Source: Reinekea sp. G2M2-21 (GTDB lineage Bacteria > Pseudomonadota > Gammaproteobacteria > Pseudomonadales > Natronospirillaceae). Taken from it: 64,000 nt of DNA. Both the position numbers and the translations under genes were made by a program. Positions 42,047-50,633 of this stretch are shown one piece after another. Numbering within the stretch: position 1 is the first letter of the stretch; each line of letters starts with the position of its first letter. The stretch is from NCBI RefSeq assembly GCF_015687175.1, contig NZ_JADPQG010000001.1:1488001-1552000 (forward strand), written 5' to 3'. The notes beneath the pieces are model-generated. The model did no database searches and was not told the DNA's origin. It saw nothing but the letters and a program-made list of their open reading frames with translations.

Positions 42047-43797
42047 GCCACCGCCTCCGCTTCATTTTGCTGCAATAGCCAAGTTTGTCGGTAATAGTCT
42101 GATGATTCCAACAGAGAATGATGCGAGCCACGGGCGATTATTTCGCCATGATCGAGAACGAGAATTTCGTCCATAGACTCCAGTGCACTAACGCGATGCG
42201 ATACAATCAATACCGACTGATCTTTTATTCTATCTAACATGCCGGCCAGAATTTTACGTTCCGTGTCGTAGTCCACCGCCGACAACACATTATCCATAAT
42301 AATCAAGTCGCTCGGACTCAATAGCGCACGAGCGATACTCAGGCGTTGTTTTTGCCCGCCAGATAACATAATCCCCTTCTCACCGACTATGGTTTGGTCG
42401 CCTTTTTCAAACCGAGCCACATCGTCTGCGAATTGGCTCAATTGAATCACCTTTTCGATGTCGGCTTGCTTATAGCCCTGCTGACCACTGCCAAAGCGAA
42501 TATTCTGTTCAATCGTATCGGAAAACAAATAAGGTTCTTGGGTGATGGTCCGGATTCTGGCTCGCCAATCCTGTCTCGGCATCGTTGCAACATCATCATC
42601 ACCCCAAAATACCTGACCCTGTTCAATATCCAGATGATGATTAATGCAGTTCACCAGCGTACTTTTGCCCGAACCGATACTGCCCAGAACGCCTACCTTT
42701 TTACCGGGTTCTATAACGAAACTGATATTCTTTAATACGCTGTCGTCAGCATCCGAATACCGATAACTGAGATTTTCTACGCGCAGAGTTTGACTCTTTC
42801 TGGAACCACCCTCTGCAGATGCCTGTGCATCTTGTTCAGGTATTTCGCTGTTCAGGATGGTTAAAACACTGTCGATGCTGACCATCCCCATTTGGAAAAC
42901 AACGGCGATACGACCCAACTGCATTAACGGCAGTGCCAACAACACGGAGTAAGACAGAAAGGCGGTAATTTCGCCCAAGGTCAGGTTCTGTTGTAACAGG
43001 TAAACACCACCGAGCCCCAGAATCACCACTTTCATCAGGTTATTGGCATGATCTAACACTGGCATGACAAAGGTTTGTATTCGGGTAATTCGCATGGTTG
43101 TTTCAAGTAGCGACTGGTTCACGCGATCAATCTCCTGGCTGACCCATGCACCCATTTGCTGGTTTTTAATGAGATCAATTCCGGCCAGATAGTTCATCAG
43201 CTGCTCGGATACATCTTGCAGGCGTTTTAATCGCTCCGTGTGCATAGAGCGCATCTTCTTGAAACCTTGGCTGAAAATCACAAAAGCAACCAAGATGGGG
43301 ACAACAGAATACAGTGTTAGCGCGGGAGAGATGCGCCACATCCAGATCGGCGTTAACGACAATGCGAAAATAACGTTAACCAATTGAAGGAAGCCTATGC
43401 CATAAAACAACCGGATACCGTTCAGGTCGTTGTTGATGATGGAAATCAGTTTTCCGGACGCAAACTTTTTGTGGAAAGCGTTAGGCAAGCGGTTTAATTT
43501 GTAAAACAAGTCATTTTTTAATTCGGCTTCGGTGATACGCCCAGGGTTTAACGCATACATGCGTGACAGAATTCGTATACCTACCATCACAACCGCAAGC
43601 ACAATCACAATCCAAACATTTCTGACCAATTCGGCGTGGGAATCACTGCTGTTTTCGCCCAACAAATCTATCGCCAGTTTAATGTAGTGCGGTATTTCGA
43701 CCTGAAACCAGTTCACAGCAAAAATGCAGACAGTCGCAAACAGATACGAATATTTATTGAGCAAGAAATAATGAATAATAAATCGGGATTTAGTCAT
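42043..43797 (-). CDS. ABC exporter half-transporter, MdlA-like
   Basis: A 584-residue permease-ATPase fusion. Walker A is VLGSIGSGKSTLVNCI, the signature is canonical (LSGGQKQRLSIARAL), and Walker B reads LIIMDNVLSAVD, with Asn where the catalytic Glu normally stands (near residue 500). This makes its own composite site degenerate. The relatives MdlAB and SmdAB export drugs or lipids; the substrate here is unknown. It is co-transcribed with a small basic protein gene upstream and the MdlB-like gene downstream. Confidence 0.88.
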   Translation of the reverse strand: MTKSRFIIHYFLLNKYSYLFATVCIFAVNWFQVEIPHYIKLAIDLLGENSSDSHAELVRNVWIVIVLAVVMVGIRILSRMYALNPGRITEAELKNDLFYKLNRLPNAFHKKFASGKLISIINNDLNGIRLFYGIGFLQLVNVIFALSLTPIWMWRISPALTLYSVVPILVAFVIFSQGFKKMRSMHTERLKRLQDVSEQLMNYLAGIDLIKNQQMGAWVSQEIDRVNQSLLETTMRITRIQTFVMPVLDHANNLMKVVILGLGGVYLLQQNLTLGEITAFLSYSVLLALPLMQLGRIAVVFQMGMVSIDSVLTILNSEIPEQDAQASAEGGSRKSQTLRVENLSYRYSDADDSVLKNISFVIEPGKKVGVLGSIGSGKSTLVNCINHHLDIEQGQVFWGDDDVATMPRQDWRARIRTITQEPYLFSDTIEQNIRFGSGQQGYKQADIEKVIQLSQFADDVARFEKGDQTIVGEKGIMLSGGQKQRLSIARALLSPSDLIIMDNVLSAVDYDTERKILAGMLDRIKDQSVLIVSHRVSALESMDEILVLDHGEIIARGSHHSLLESSDYYRQTWLLQQNEAEAVA

Positions 43798-44008
43798 TGT
43801 TACCTTCAGAAGGGTTCGGGCATTTCAGGTTGAAGTGATGCACGCAGGCATGAACGATGGCATGGCGGGCATCGCCCTGCTCCTCTAACGCATCCAGTAG
43901 CCATTCCGGCAAGCGTACCGGACGGGTTTTAACGCCTGGTTTTCGACCACAACCGGGACGTGAGCCGCCTCGACCACAACATTCGTCTTTCTTTGAAAGG
44001 CTGTTCAT
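43790..44008 (-). CDS. Small basic/Gly-Arg-rich protein upstream of the MdlAB exporter
   Basis: A 72-residue protein starting at ATG 44008. The first half is CCGRGGSRPGCGRKPGVKTRPVRLP, with an AT-hook-like GRP/GRKP pattern; the second half is helical (EWLLDALEEQGDARHAIVHACVHHFNLKCP) and Cys/His-rich, with a ribbon-helix-helix-like VRLPEWLLDAL strand-helix. It overlaps the exporter start by 8 bases, so translation is likely coupled. It may be a DNA-binding regulator, but no family is certain. Confidence 0.55.
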   Translation of the reverse strand: MNSLSKKDECCGRGGSRPGCGRKPGVKTRPVRLPEWLLDALEEQGDARHAIVHACVHHFNLKCPNPSEGNND

Positions 44009-44183
44009 TTGGGAACTCGGTGAAATTTTGATAAGTGTACACTTTTCAAAATATATGTATAGACGAGTTTGACGATTGTCAGGTGGGGCGACGGGAGAGG
44101 TAATGACTGGGTGTGTACATAAAACGAAGAGTGACGACAACTGCCATCACTCATTTGAATGTCTATCGGTGCCCTACATAAAG

Positions 44184-46013
44184 CTATTCGGCTAAAGCTT
44201 GTTCCGCCAGTTTGTCAGATCCAAACTGCAAATCCGCCAAACGCTTATACAAAGGCGATGTGGCGACCAGCGAGGCATGCGTGCCTTCAGCGACCACTTC
44301 ACCATGATGCATCACTATCGTACGGTCGGCCCCCAGTACAGTGGCCAGACGGTGTGCAATAATTATAGTCGTACGGTTTTTCATCAGTTCCTCGAGCGCT
44401 TTCTGCACCTGGAACTCACTTTCAGCATCCAGCGCACTCGTGGCTTCGTCCAATAGGAGGATATCGGGATCATTCAATATCGCGCGCGCAATGACCACCC
44501 GCTGCTTCTGGCCTCCACTCAAACGGACACCGTTCTCACCCAAGTCACTGTCGAAACCGTTTGGTAAGTCCATGATAAAGTCATAAGCATGAGCAGCTTT
44601 GGCTGCGGCTATTACTTCTTCGTCACTGGCATCTGGGCGACCGTAACGAATGTTGTGCCAGACATTATTACTGAACAACACCGGTTGCTGAGGCACCAAA
44701 GCCATCGGCTTGCGCAGCTCATCGAGATTCAGTTCGCGAATATCAACATCGCCTATTTTTACTCGCCCCTGTTGAGGGTCGTAAAAACGCAGCATCAATT
44801 CAAAAAGAGTCGACTTACCGGCGCCGCTGGGTCCCACCAGCGCAACCGTTTCACCACGCTTTATGTGAATATTCAGGTCTTTCAACGCCGGCTTATCTGG
44901 CCGACTCGGGTAGAAAAAGCTTACGCCTTCCAAGCGGACATGATCCTCTGAATCTGCACGGGGTTGCTTTGCCACTGCAGGGCTTTGAATCAGCGACGTT
45001 TCATTGAGCAATTGCATCAAACGTTCAGTGGCTCCGGCGGCGCGTTGAATTTCACCGTAGACTTCAGAAACACCCGCTACGCCGAATGCCACCATGAGCG
45101 CATAGAAGACAAAGGCGGCCAGTTCGCCACCGGACATTTTACCGGTCATCACATCATAGCCGCCAACCCAAACCATGGCGGCAATGGCGCTGAATGCCAG
45201 CATCATCACGATACCCAGTAAAAAGGAACGCGTTCGAATGCGTTTTTTGGCCACATAAAAGGCTTTGTCCACTTCCCTGCCAAACGCCAAGGTTTCGAAC
45301 CCTTCACGCGCATAAGACTGGACAGTTTTAACTTGGCGGATAATTTCCCCGGCGTAGGAACCAACGTCGGCGACCGTATCCTGACTCTCCCGGCTTAGGC
45401 GGCGAACTCGTCGCCCCATCCAGATCGCCGGAATCAACACGGCGGGCACCCCCAACATCACTACGGCGGATAGTTTCAAATTGGTCACGAACAGCATAAT
45501 TAAGCCGCCCGTTACAGTTAATGCATTACGAAGGGCAAATGAAAGGCTTGAGCCGATGATGGATTGCAACAGAGTAGTGTCGGTGGTCAGACGCGACATG
45601 ATTTCGCCACTTTGATTTTCTTCAAAGTAACTCGGGTGCATATGCACGAGATGATTGAAAACATCGTTACGCAAATCGGCCGAGATGCGCTCGCCCAACC
45701 AAGTCACAAGGTAGAAGCGAATGAAGGTTCCAATCGCCATTGCAATGACCAAGACCATGACAAACGCCAGCATTGAATTCAATGAAGACAGCGATTGCGA
45801 CAGAATACCTTCGTCGATCACCAGTCGAACGCCCTGCCCGAGCGCGAGGGTGATCAACGAGGTAAAAATTAAAGCAGTGGCGGCACCAGCCATCACTTTT
45901 TTATACCGAGACAAATAAGGCCACAATTGCGCCAGAAACGAGATGGGTTTTACGGGTTTTGGCGAATTCGGTTCGGGTTCTGCTGTATTTGACACAGCTT
46001 CAGCTTCTGACAT
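44184..46013 (-). CDS. ABC multidrug/lipid exporter (MsbA/BmrA-like homodimer type)
   Basis: A 609-residue permease-ATPase fusion with canonical motifs throughout: Walker A GPSGAGKSTLFEL, signature VRLSGGQKQRVVIARA, Walker B ILLLDEATSALD, H-loop IIAHR. The family pattern points to a homodimer. Substrate unknown; lipid A flippase or drug exporter are both possible. It is a separate unit from the MdlAB-like pair. Confidence 0.85.
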   Translation of the reverse strand: MSEAEAVSNTAEPEPNSPKPVKPISFLAQLWPYLSRYKKVMAGAATALIFTSLITLALGQGVRLVIDEGILSQSLSSLNSMLAFVMVLVIAMAIGTFIRFYLVTWLGERISADLRNDVFNHLVHMHPSYFEENQSGEIMSRLTTDTTLLQSIIGSSLSFALRNALTVTGGLIMLFVTNLKLSAVVMLGVPAVLIPAIWMGRRVRRLSRESQDTVADVGSYAGEIIRQVKTVQSYAREGFETLAFGREVDKAFYVAKKRIRTRSFLLGIVMMLAFSAIAAMVWVGGYDVMTGKMSGGELAAFVFYALMVAFGVAGVSEVYGEIQRAAGATERLMQLLNETSLIQSPAVAKQPRADSEDHVRLEGVSFFYPSRPDKPALKDLNIHIKRGETVALVGPSGAGKSTLFELMLRFYDPQQGRVKIGDVDIRELNLDELRKPMALVPQQPVLFSNNVWHNIRYGRPDASDEEVIAAAKAAHAYDFIMDLPNGFDSDLGENGVRLSGGQKQRVVIARAILNDPDILLLDEATSALDAESEFQVQKALEELMKNRTTIIIAHRLATVLGADRTIVMHHGEVVAEGTHASLVATSPLYKRLADLQFGSDKLAEQALAE

Positions 46014-46123
46014 GACGGTTTCCTTTTTTGCGATTAGGCCATAATCGGGACTCCACTAGGTTTATCCAAGTTATTTTTCTGAATCAGTTACTAATGGCTA
46101 ATGAATTTGCCGACGACATCCCT

Positions 46124-46157
46124 ACTATTTAACTAATTAACAAAACGGTTAAATAGT
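46124..46157. promoter_or_regulatory. Inverted-repeat operator in front of sdpR
   Basis: ACTATTTAAC and GTTAAATAGT form a 10-bp perfect inverted repeat with a 14-base spacer. It ends 1 base before the sdpR ATG. The symmetry and position fit an ArsR-type autorepressor. It also leaves no room for a Shine-Dalgarno. Confidence 0.65.
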
Positions 46158-46158
46158 T

Positions 46159-46434
46159 ATGAACGAGGCGTACAAAGCGTTAAGCGATCCGACCCGCCGG
46201 AAAATTTTGCAGTTATTGCGTCGTTCAGATATGACCGCCGGTGAAATTGGCGAGCATTTTATGATCAGTGCGCCGGCGCTTTCGCGGCACTTTTCAATAC
46301 TAAAAGCGGCCAACCTGATTACGAGCGAAAAACAAGCCAATTTTATTGCTTACCAACTGAATGTTAGTGTTTTGGAAGAAACGCTACTTGAACTAATGAG
46401 CTATTTCGACTTGGGGAAAAAAGATGACGAATAA
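46159..46434 (+). CDS. sdpR: ArsR-type autorepressor, SdpR-like
   Basis: A 91-residue winged helix protein. MNEAYKALSDPTRRKILQLLRRSDMTAGEIGEHFMISAPALSRHFSILKAANLI is the SdpR pattern. No metal-binding Cys pair is seen. Its 3' end overlaps sdpI by 11 bases, so the two are translated together. In Bacillus, SdpR is held at the membrane by SdpI when toxin is present. Confidence 0.88.
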   Translation: MNEAYKALSDPTRRKILQLLRRSDMTAGEIGEHFMISAPALSRHFSILKAANLITSEKQANFIAYQLNVSVLEETLLELMSYFDLGKKDDE

Positions 46435-47098
46435 ACCCACTATCAGCCTGAACCTAACCCTTTTTACAGCGGCTTGGGTCATCATCGCAGTTACATCTTT
46501 TTATGTGTGTCTTTCTTTACCCTCTGATCTGCAATTACCCATTCACTGGAACATTAATTTAGAGCCTGACAGTTACGCAAATAAGTGGTTTGCCTTGCTC
46601 ATGCTACCCGCCGTGTCGGTTCTAATTGCACTGGTCATGACAATATTGCCCATGTTTGAACCACGCAAGCAAAACCTGATGATGTCCAGTCGTGCTTACC
46701 AGGGGGTGTTTTGGGCAGTTCAGTTGTTCTTTCTGACATTGCAATTGTTCATATTGAGTGAAGCTTGGCAATGGCACTGGCCGCTCGCCCGATTTATCTC
46801 GCTCGGCATGGCCATGCTGCTATTGGTAATGGGCAATTATATTGGCAAAACCCGCTCTACTTTTCTGTTTGGCATCCGCACCCCCTGGACCCTAAGTTCG
46901 GAGCAGGTATGGCGCAAAACACATCGCTTGGCGGGTTTCGGGCTGGTTACAACCGGTTTGTTCAGCCTTTTCAGTACGCCTTGGGCAAATCAGCTCACAC
47001 TAGGCATCAGCCTGATCATCATGGCAGCAGTGTTAATCAGTGCGACGGTGTATTCGTACGTACTGTGGCGTAAAGAGCCAGATCATAGGTTGAACTGA
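46424..47098 (+). CDS. sdpI: SdpI-family membrane immunity/signalling protein
   Basis: A 224-residue membrane protein with about six helices. The LPIHWNI segment after the first helix and GNYIGKTRSTFLFGIRTPWTLSSEQVWRKTHRLAG are characteristic of SdpI. SdpI protects Bacillus from the SdpC toxin and titrates SdpR. No SdpC-type toxin gene is visible here. Confidence 0.88.
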   Translation: MTNKPTISLNLTLFTAAWVIIAVTSFYVCLSLPSDLQLPIHWNINLEPDSYANKWFALLMLPAVSVLIALVMTILPMFEPRKQNLMMSSRAYQGVFWAVQLFFLTLQLFILSEAWQWHWPLARFISLGMAMLLLVMGNYIGKTRSTFLFGIRTPWTLSSEQVWRKTHRLAGFGLVTTGLFSLFSTPWANQLTLGISLIIMAAVLISATVYSYVLWRKEPDHRLN

Positions 47099-47134
47099 AA
47101 CTGCAAATTACGGCCACCGCTCAGGGTAAAAAAA

Positions 47135-47920
47135 TCACTCAGGGTTGCCGAGGTTAAGAGATGCTGCTGGTATACCCTGCAACCAGGCAAGCGACGAATA
47201 TCGTTTAATCATGCGCTCCATTTCTTGAGGTTTTGCTGTGGTGCGCAGAGAAACCGTCACTGCATCTTTAGTCAGGAGTAACGGTGCCGCACGGCGAGCC
47301 ACTTCCTGGGCTATGGCATCACTTGTGTCGACGATATTTATTGCCGCCGGTAAAACGCGCTTCAGCTCTTCGATGATTAATGGATAGTGGGTACAACCAA
47401 GCACGACCTGGTCAACACCTTCGGCCTCGAAGGCACTTGTGTATTTGTCCAACAACGCAGGGATTTCAGTAGGTCTGAATTCAATCGCATCCGCCAGGCC
47501 TGAACAGGCCTGGTTCAGCACGGTCACATTAGGCAGAAACCCAGCCATTAGCCGACGATAACGCTGTGAAGCCAAGGTGTTTTCAGTCGCTAAAATAGCC
47601 ACTTTACCGGTTCGTGAGCTTAACGCAGCCGGTTTAACGCCCGGCTCGACCCCCACAATCGGAATAGAAAATAAGGACCGTAACTGATCGATGGCAATGG
47701 CCGTCGCCGTGTTGCAGGCGATCACGATGACCGCACAACCTTGTCCAATCAGCCATTGGGTAATCAAACGACTACGCTCAAAAACTTGGGCTTCACTAAG
47801 ATCACCGTAAGGAGAATAGGCCTGATCAGCAACATACAACAATGCTGCATCGGGTACCCGCTGTCGGATCTGAGTTAATACGGTTAACCCACCAACACCG
47901 GAATCAAAGACACCTATCAT
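47135..47920 (-). CDS. murI: Glutamate racemase
   Basis: A 261-residue cytosolic enzyme that makes D-glutamate for peptidoglycan. It has DSGVGGLTV at the N-terminus, the first catalytic Cys in ACNTATAIA and the second in LGCTHYPLI. Length is standard for MurI. It is distinct from the YgeA-like racemase at 1578. Confidence 0.95.
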   Translation of the reverse strand: MIGVFDSGVGGLTVLTQIRQRVPDAALLYVADQAYSPYGDLSEAQVFERSRLITQWLIGQGCAVIVIACNTATAIAIDQLRSLFSIPIVGVEPGVKPAALSSRTGKVAILATENTLASQRYRRLMAGFLPNVTVLNQACSGLADAIEFRPTEIPALLDKYTSAFEAEGVDQVVLGCTHYPLIIEELKRVLPAAINIVDTSDAIAQEVARRAAPLLLTKDAVTVSLRTTAKPQEMERMIKRYSSLAWLQGIPAASLNLGNPE

Positions 47921-47970
47921 AACCGCTCTACACCGATAAAAACGGCGAGTTTACCACGCGTCTCGCAATA

Positions 47971-48004
47971 AAAAATGCGTAAGCTTTGCAGCGTACGCAT
48001 TTTT
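47971..48004. terminator. Bidirectional terminator between murI and ald
   Basis: AAAAATGCGTA and TACGCATTTTT form an 11-bp stem with A/T tracts at both ends. It serves ald on the minus strand. Confidence 0.75.
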
Positions 48005-48099
48005 ATGAAGAGCAAACCAGCTTACCGAGCATCTACCACAAGAAGCGACAACAATGATCTAATTACAGTCGCCTGCAACGCATTGAACTCGCGCGCTGT

Positions 48100-49221
48100 T
48101 TAGATCAATTCGAGTGCATCTGCTGGCGATACGTATGGTAGACCCTGATCGTCAGCGACACTCTTATAGGTCACTTTACCTCGACAGACATTCAAACCAT
48201 TCAGCAGATGCGCATCATCCAGCATAGCTTGTTTTGCACCCTTGTTTGCCAGCGCCAGAACGAATGGCAAGGTTGCATTGTTCAGAGCTATCGTTGAGGT
48301 ACGCGCCACGGCACCAGGCATATTTGCCACACAATAATGAACCACATCGTCGACGACATAGGTTGGTTCGGCGTGCGTAGTTGCTTTGGAGGTTTCAAAG
48401 CAACCACCCTGGTCAATGGCGACATCCACCAGAACAGCACCCTTCTTCATTCGGCCAATCATTTCACGAGTCACCAGTTTGGGCGCGGCTGCCCCAGGGA
48501 TTAACACTGCTCCCACCACCAGATCAGCCTCAATCACATGACGATCCAACGCTTCTTTGGTTGAGTAAACCGTTTTAATTCGGTTGCCATATTGCTTGTC
48601 CATTTGACGCAATACGTCGGTGTTTTTATCGAGCACGACAACGTCAGCGCCGGTACCCACCGCCATCGCGACTGCGTTTTGACCAACAACACCCGCGCCG
48701 ATCACGACGACCTTAGCCGGCTCCACACCGGGTACACCACCCAGCAGTAAGCCACGCCCACCCTGCGCTTTTTCAAGCGAATGCGCACCAGCCTGTATAG
48801 ACATACGTCCTGCGACTTCAGACATTGGTGCCAACAGCGGCAGGTGGCCGTTGCGATCCGTTACCGTTTCATAAGCAATGCAGACCGCTTGAGAGTTAAT
48901 CAGGTCTTGGGTTTGCGGGACATCCGGTGCCAGATGCAAATAGGTAAATAATGTGTGAGATGGCTTCAGCATCGCACGCTCAACAGCCTGCGGTTCTTTG
49001 ACTTTCACGATCATGTCAGCCCAGTCAAAAACGGCACTTGCCGTACCTAAGATATCGGCACCGGCATCGATATATTGCTGATCACTGAAGCCAATTGCGT
49101 CGCCAGCCAACGTCTCCACGGCAACCTGATGTCCATTGTGAATGAGTTCCACTACAGCCATTGGCGTTAAGCCTACGCGGTATTCGTGGTTTTTAATTTC
49201 CTTAGGGACGCCTATTTTCAT
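48100..49221 (-). CDS. ald: Alanine dehydrogenase
   Basis: A 373-residue NAD-dependent enzyme converting L-alanine to pyruvate and ammonium. The N-terminal MKIGVPKEIKNHEYRVGLTP binds pyruvate, HTLFTYLHLAPD carries the catalytic His, and the NAD fold is VIGAGVVGQNAVAMAVGTGADVVVLDKN. Length is standard. Upstream DNA has a 17-bp tandem repeat that could be a regulator site. Confidence 0.95.
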   Translation of the reverse strand: MKIGVPKEIKNHEYRVGLTPMAVVELIHNGHQVAVETLAGDAIGFSDQQYIDAGADILGTASAVFDWADMIVKVKEPQAVERAMLKPSHTLFTYLHLAPDVPQTQDLINSQAVCIAYETVTDRNGHLPLLAPMSEVAGRMSIQAGAHSLEKAQGGRGLLLGGVPGVEPAKVVVIGAGVVGQNAVAMAVGTGADVVVLDKNTDVLRQMDKQYGNRIKTVYSTKEALDRHVIEADLVVGAVLIPGAAAPKLVTREMIGRMKKGAVLVDVAIDQGGCFETSKATTHAEPTYVVDDVVHYCVANMPGAVARTSTIALNNATLPFVLALANKGAKQAMLDDAHLLNGLNVCRGKVTYKSVADDQGLPYVSPADALELI

Positions 49222-49270
49222 TGTTTTCTCCAGATTCAGTTCAATGGGTAGCGCTGTGCAAAACGATGTT

Positions 49271-49307
49271 ACTAAACGGAGCCTGTTACTTAACGGAGCC
49301 CGTCACT
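49271..49307. repeat. 17-bp tandem repeat upstream of ald
   Basis: ACTAAACGGAGCCTGTT (49271-49287) is followed by ACTTAACGGAGCCCGTC (49288-49304) and a third ACT start. The units differ at 3 positions. They lie about 50-85 bases before the ald ATG, a usual place for a regulator such as Lrp/AldR. Confidence 0.5.
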
Positions 49308-49502
49308 CAGTATCGTTGTGCGGAATAGCCGTAAATACCCGGCTCTTTGTTGTGGAGAACAGTATAGGAAGAAAATGAAACCAATGGCCGCTGAAGTGCG
49401 GCCTAATTTCAGGACATTAAGAAGAAAATAAATGAAAATCCAGAATCAAACCCTGCAAAACCACGAACAAACAGAGCAATCGCCTGCGACAACGAATGGC
49501 CG

Positions 49503-50504
49503 TTATCTGGAATACACGGACTGACGCTCAATCAGCCTTGGCGTAAAGCGCAGAGGCTGATCGATTTTTTCATACTTATCGTCCAACGCGTGCAAAACCA
49601 ATCCGGCCGCCAGTGCCCCCATTTCATTCACCGGGTAACGAATGGTCGTCAGGTGAGGCTTTAATATGCGTGCCAAAATAACATCGTCGAATCCGACTAT
49701 AGAAATTTCTTCAGGGATCTGTCGCCCAGAATCCTGCAGCATGACCATTGCCCCAGCGGCCATAGCATCGTTGTATGCAAACAGCGCTGTAACACCGAGG
49801 TTTCGGGACATCACTTCCGCCATCGCATAATTACCGCCTTCTTCATCGGGAAAAGCTTTTACCAACTTGCGATCATCGAATTCAATTTCGGCTTCGGTCA
49901 ATGCCCGACGATAACCGGCAATCCGACTTTCACCATCTTCAATAGCGATGTTGGTACCGATATATGCAATATTGCGGTGCCCTTTGCTGATCAGATGGCG
50001 GGTCGCGAGATAAGCGCCGTATTCATTGTCCAGATATACACAACGGTCTTCCCAACCAGGGATTAATCGATTGACCACCATCACAGGAGTATCACGCTGG
50101 AATAATTCAATGATCTCATCATCTGGAATGGCTTTAGAGTGAATAATCAAGCCGTCACAACGACGTTCCTGCAAAAACCGAATGGCGCCACGCTCCTGCT
50201 CGGACTGGTGATAACCTGCCGTAACAATGACATGCTTACCAGCGGCCATAACAACGCGGTGTACCCCAGCCATGAGCTGCCCAAAAAACGGGGCTTCAAT
50301 TTCACCAACCAGCAAACCGATGCAATCACTGCGATTACTGACCAACGCTCTGGCTAAGGTATTGGGCTGATACTTCAACGTGTCCATTGCACTCAGCACG
50401 GCCTGCCGCTTTTCAGGCACCACGGACGCCGAATTGTTTATGACCCGCGATACTGTTGAAACCGAAACACCCGCCGCCCGAGCGACATCCTTAATGTTAG
50501 CCAC
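49503..50504 (-). CDS. galR: LacI/GalR-family regulator of the galactose genes
   Basis: A 333-residue repressor. The helix-turn-helix MANIKDVARAAGVSVSTVSRVINNS and the hinge (YQPNTLARALVSNRSDCIGLLV) are of the LacI type. The effector domain has GFDDVILARILKPHLTTI. It starts with GTG at 50504, with AAGAGA upstream. It is divergent from galTKM, which carry two LacI-type operators in the shared intergenic region, so it most likely represses them in the absence of galactose. Confidence 0.85.
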   Translation of the reverse strand: MANIKDVARAAGVSVSTVSRVINNSASVVPEKRQAVLSAMDTLKYQPNTLARALVSNRSDCIGLLVGEIEAPFFGQLMAGVHRVVMAAGKHVIVTAGYHQSEQERGAIRFLQERRCDGLIIHSKAIPDDEIIELFQRDTPVMVVNRLIPGWEDRCVYLDNEYGAYLATRHLISKGHRNIAYIGTNIAIEDGESRIAGYRRALTEAEIEFDDRKLVKAFPDEEGGNYAMAEVMSRNLGVTALFAYNDAMAAGAMVMLQDSGRQIPEEISIVGFDDVILARILKPHLTTIRYPVNEMGALAAGLVLHALDDKYEKIDQPLRFTPRLIERQSVYSR

Positions 50505-50520
50505 GCTTATTTCTCTTTCT

Positions 50521-50534
50521 TGAAACAGGTTTCA
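50521..50534. promoter_or_regulatory. GalR operator 1
   Basis: TGAAAC-AG-GTTTCA is a 6-bp perfect dyad. It lies 17 bases upstream of the galR GTG and 56 bases from operator 2, centre to centre. Confidence 0.6.
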
Positions 50535-50575
50535 GATACTGAATCATTTTTTGACATTAAACAAGAACTCAGGGC

Positions 50576-50591
50576 TTGAAAACGTTTTCAA
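50576..50591. promoter_or_regulatory. GalR operator 2
   Basis: TTGAAAACGTTTTCAA is a perfect 16-bp palindrome with the central CG typical of LacI-family sites. It lies 43 bases before galT. A TTGACA (50551-50556) just upstream could be the -35 of the gal promoter, although no good -10 is seen. Confidence 0.8.
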
Positions 50592-50633
50592 ATTCGCTAA
50601 ACTCTGCTAAAAAAGACAATTCAGGATTACGCC

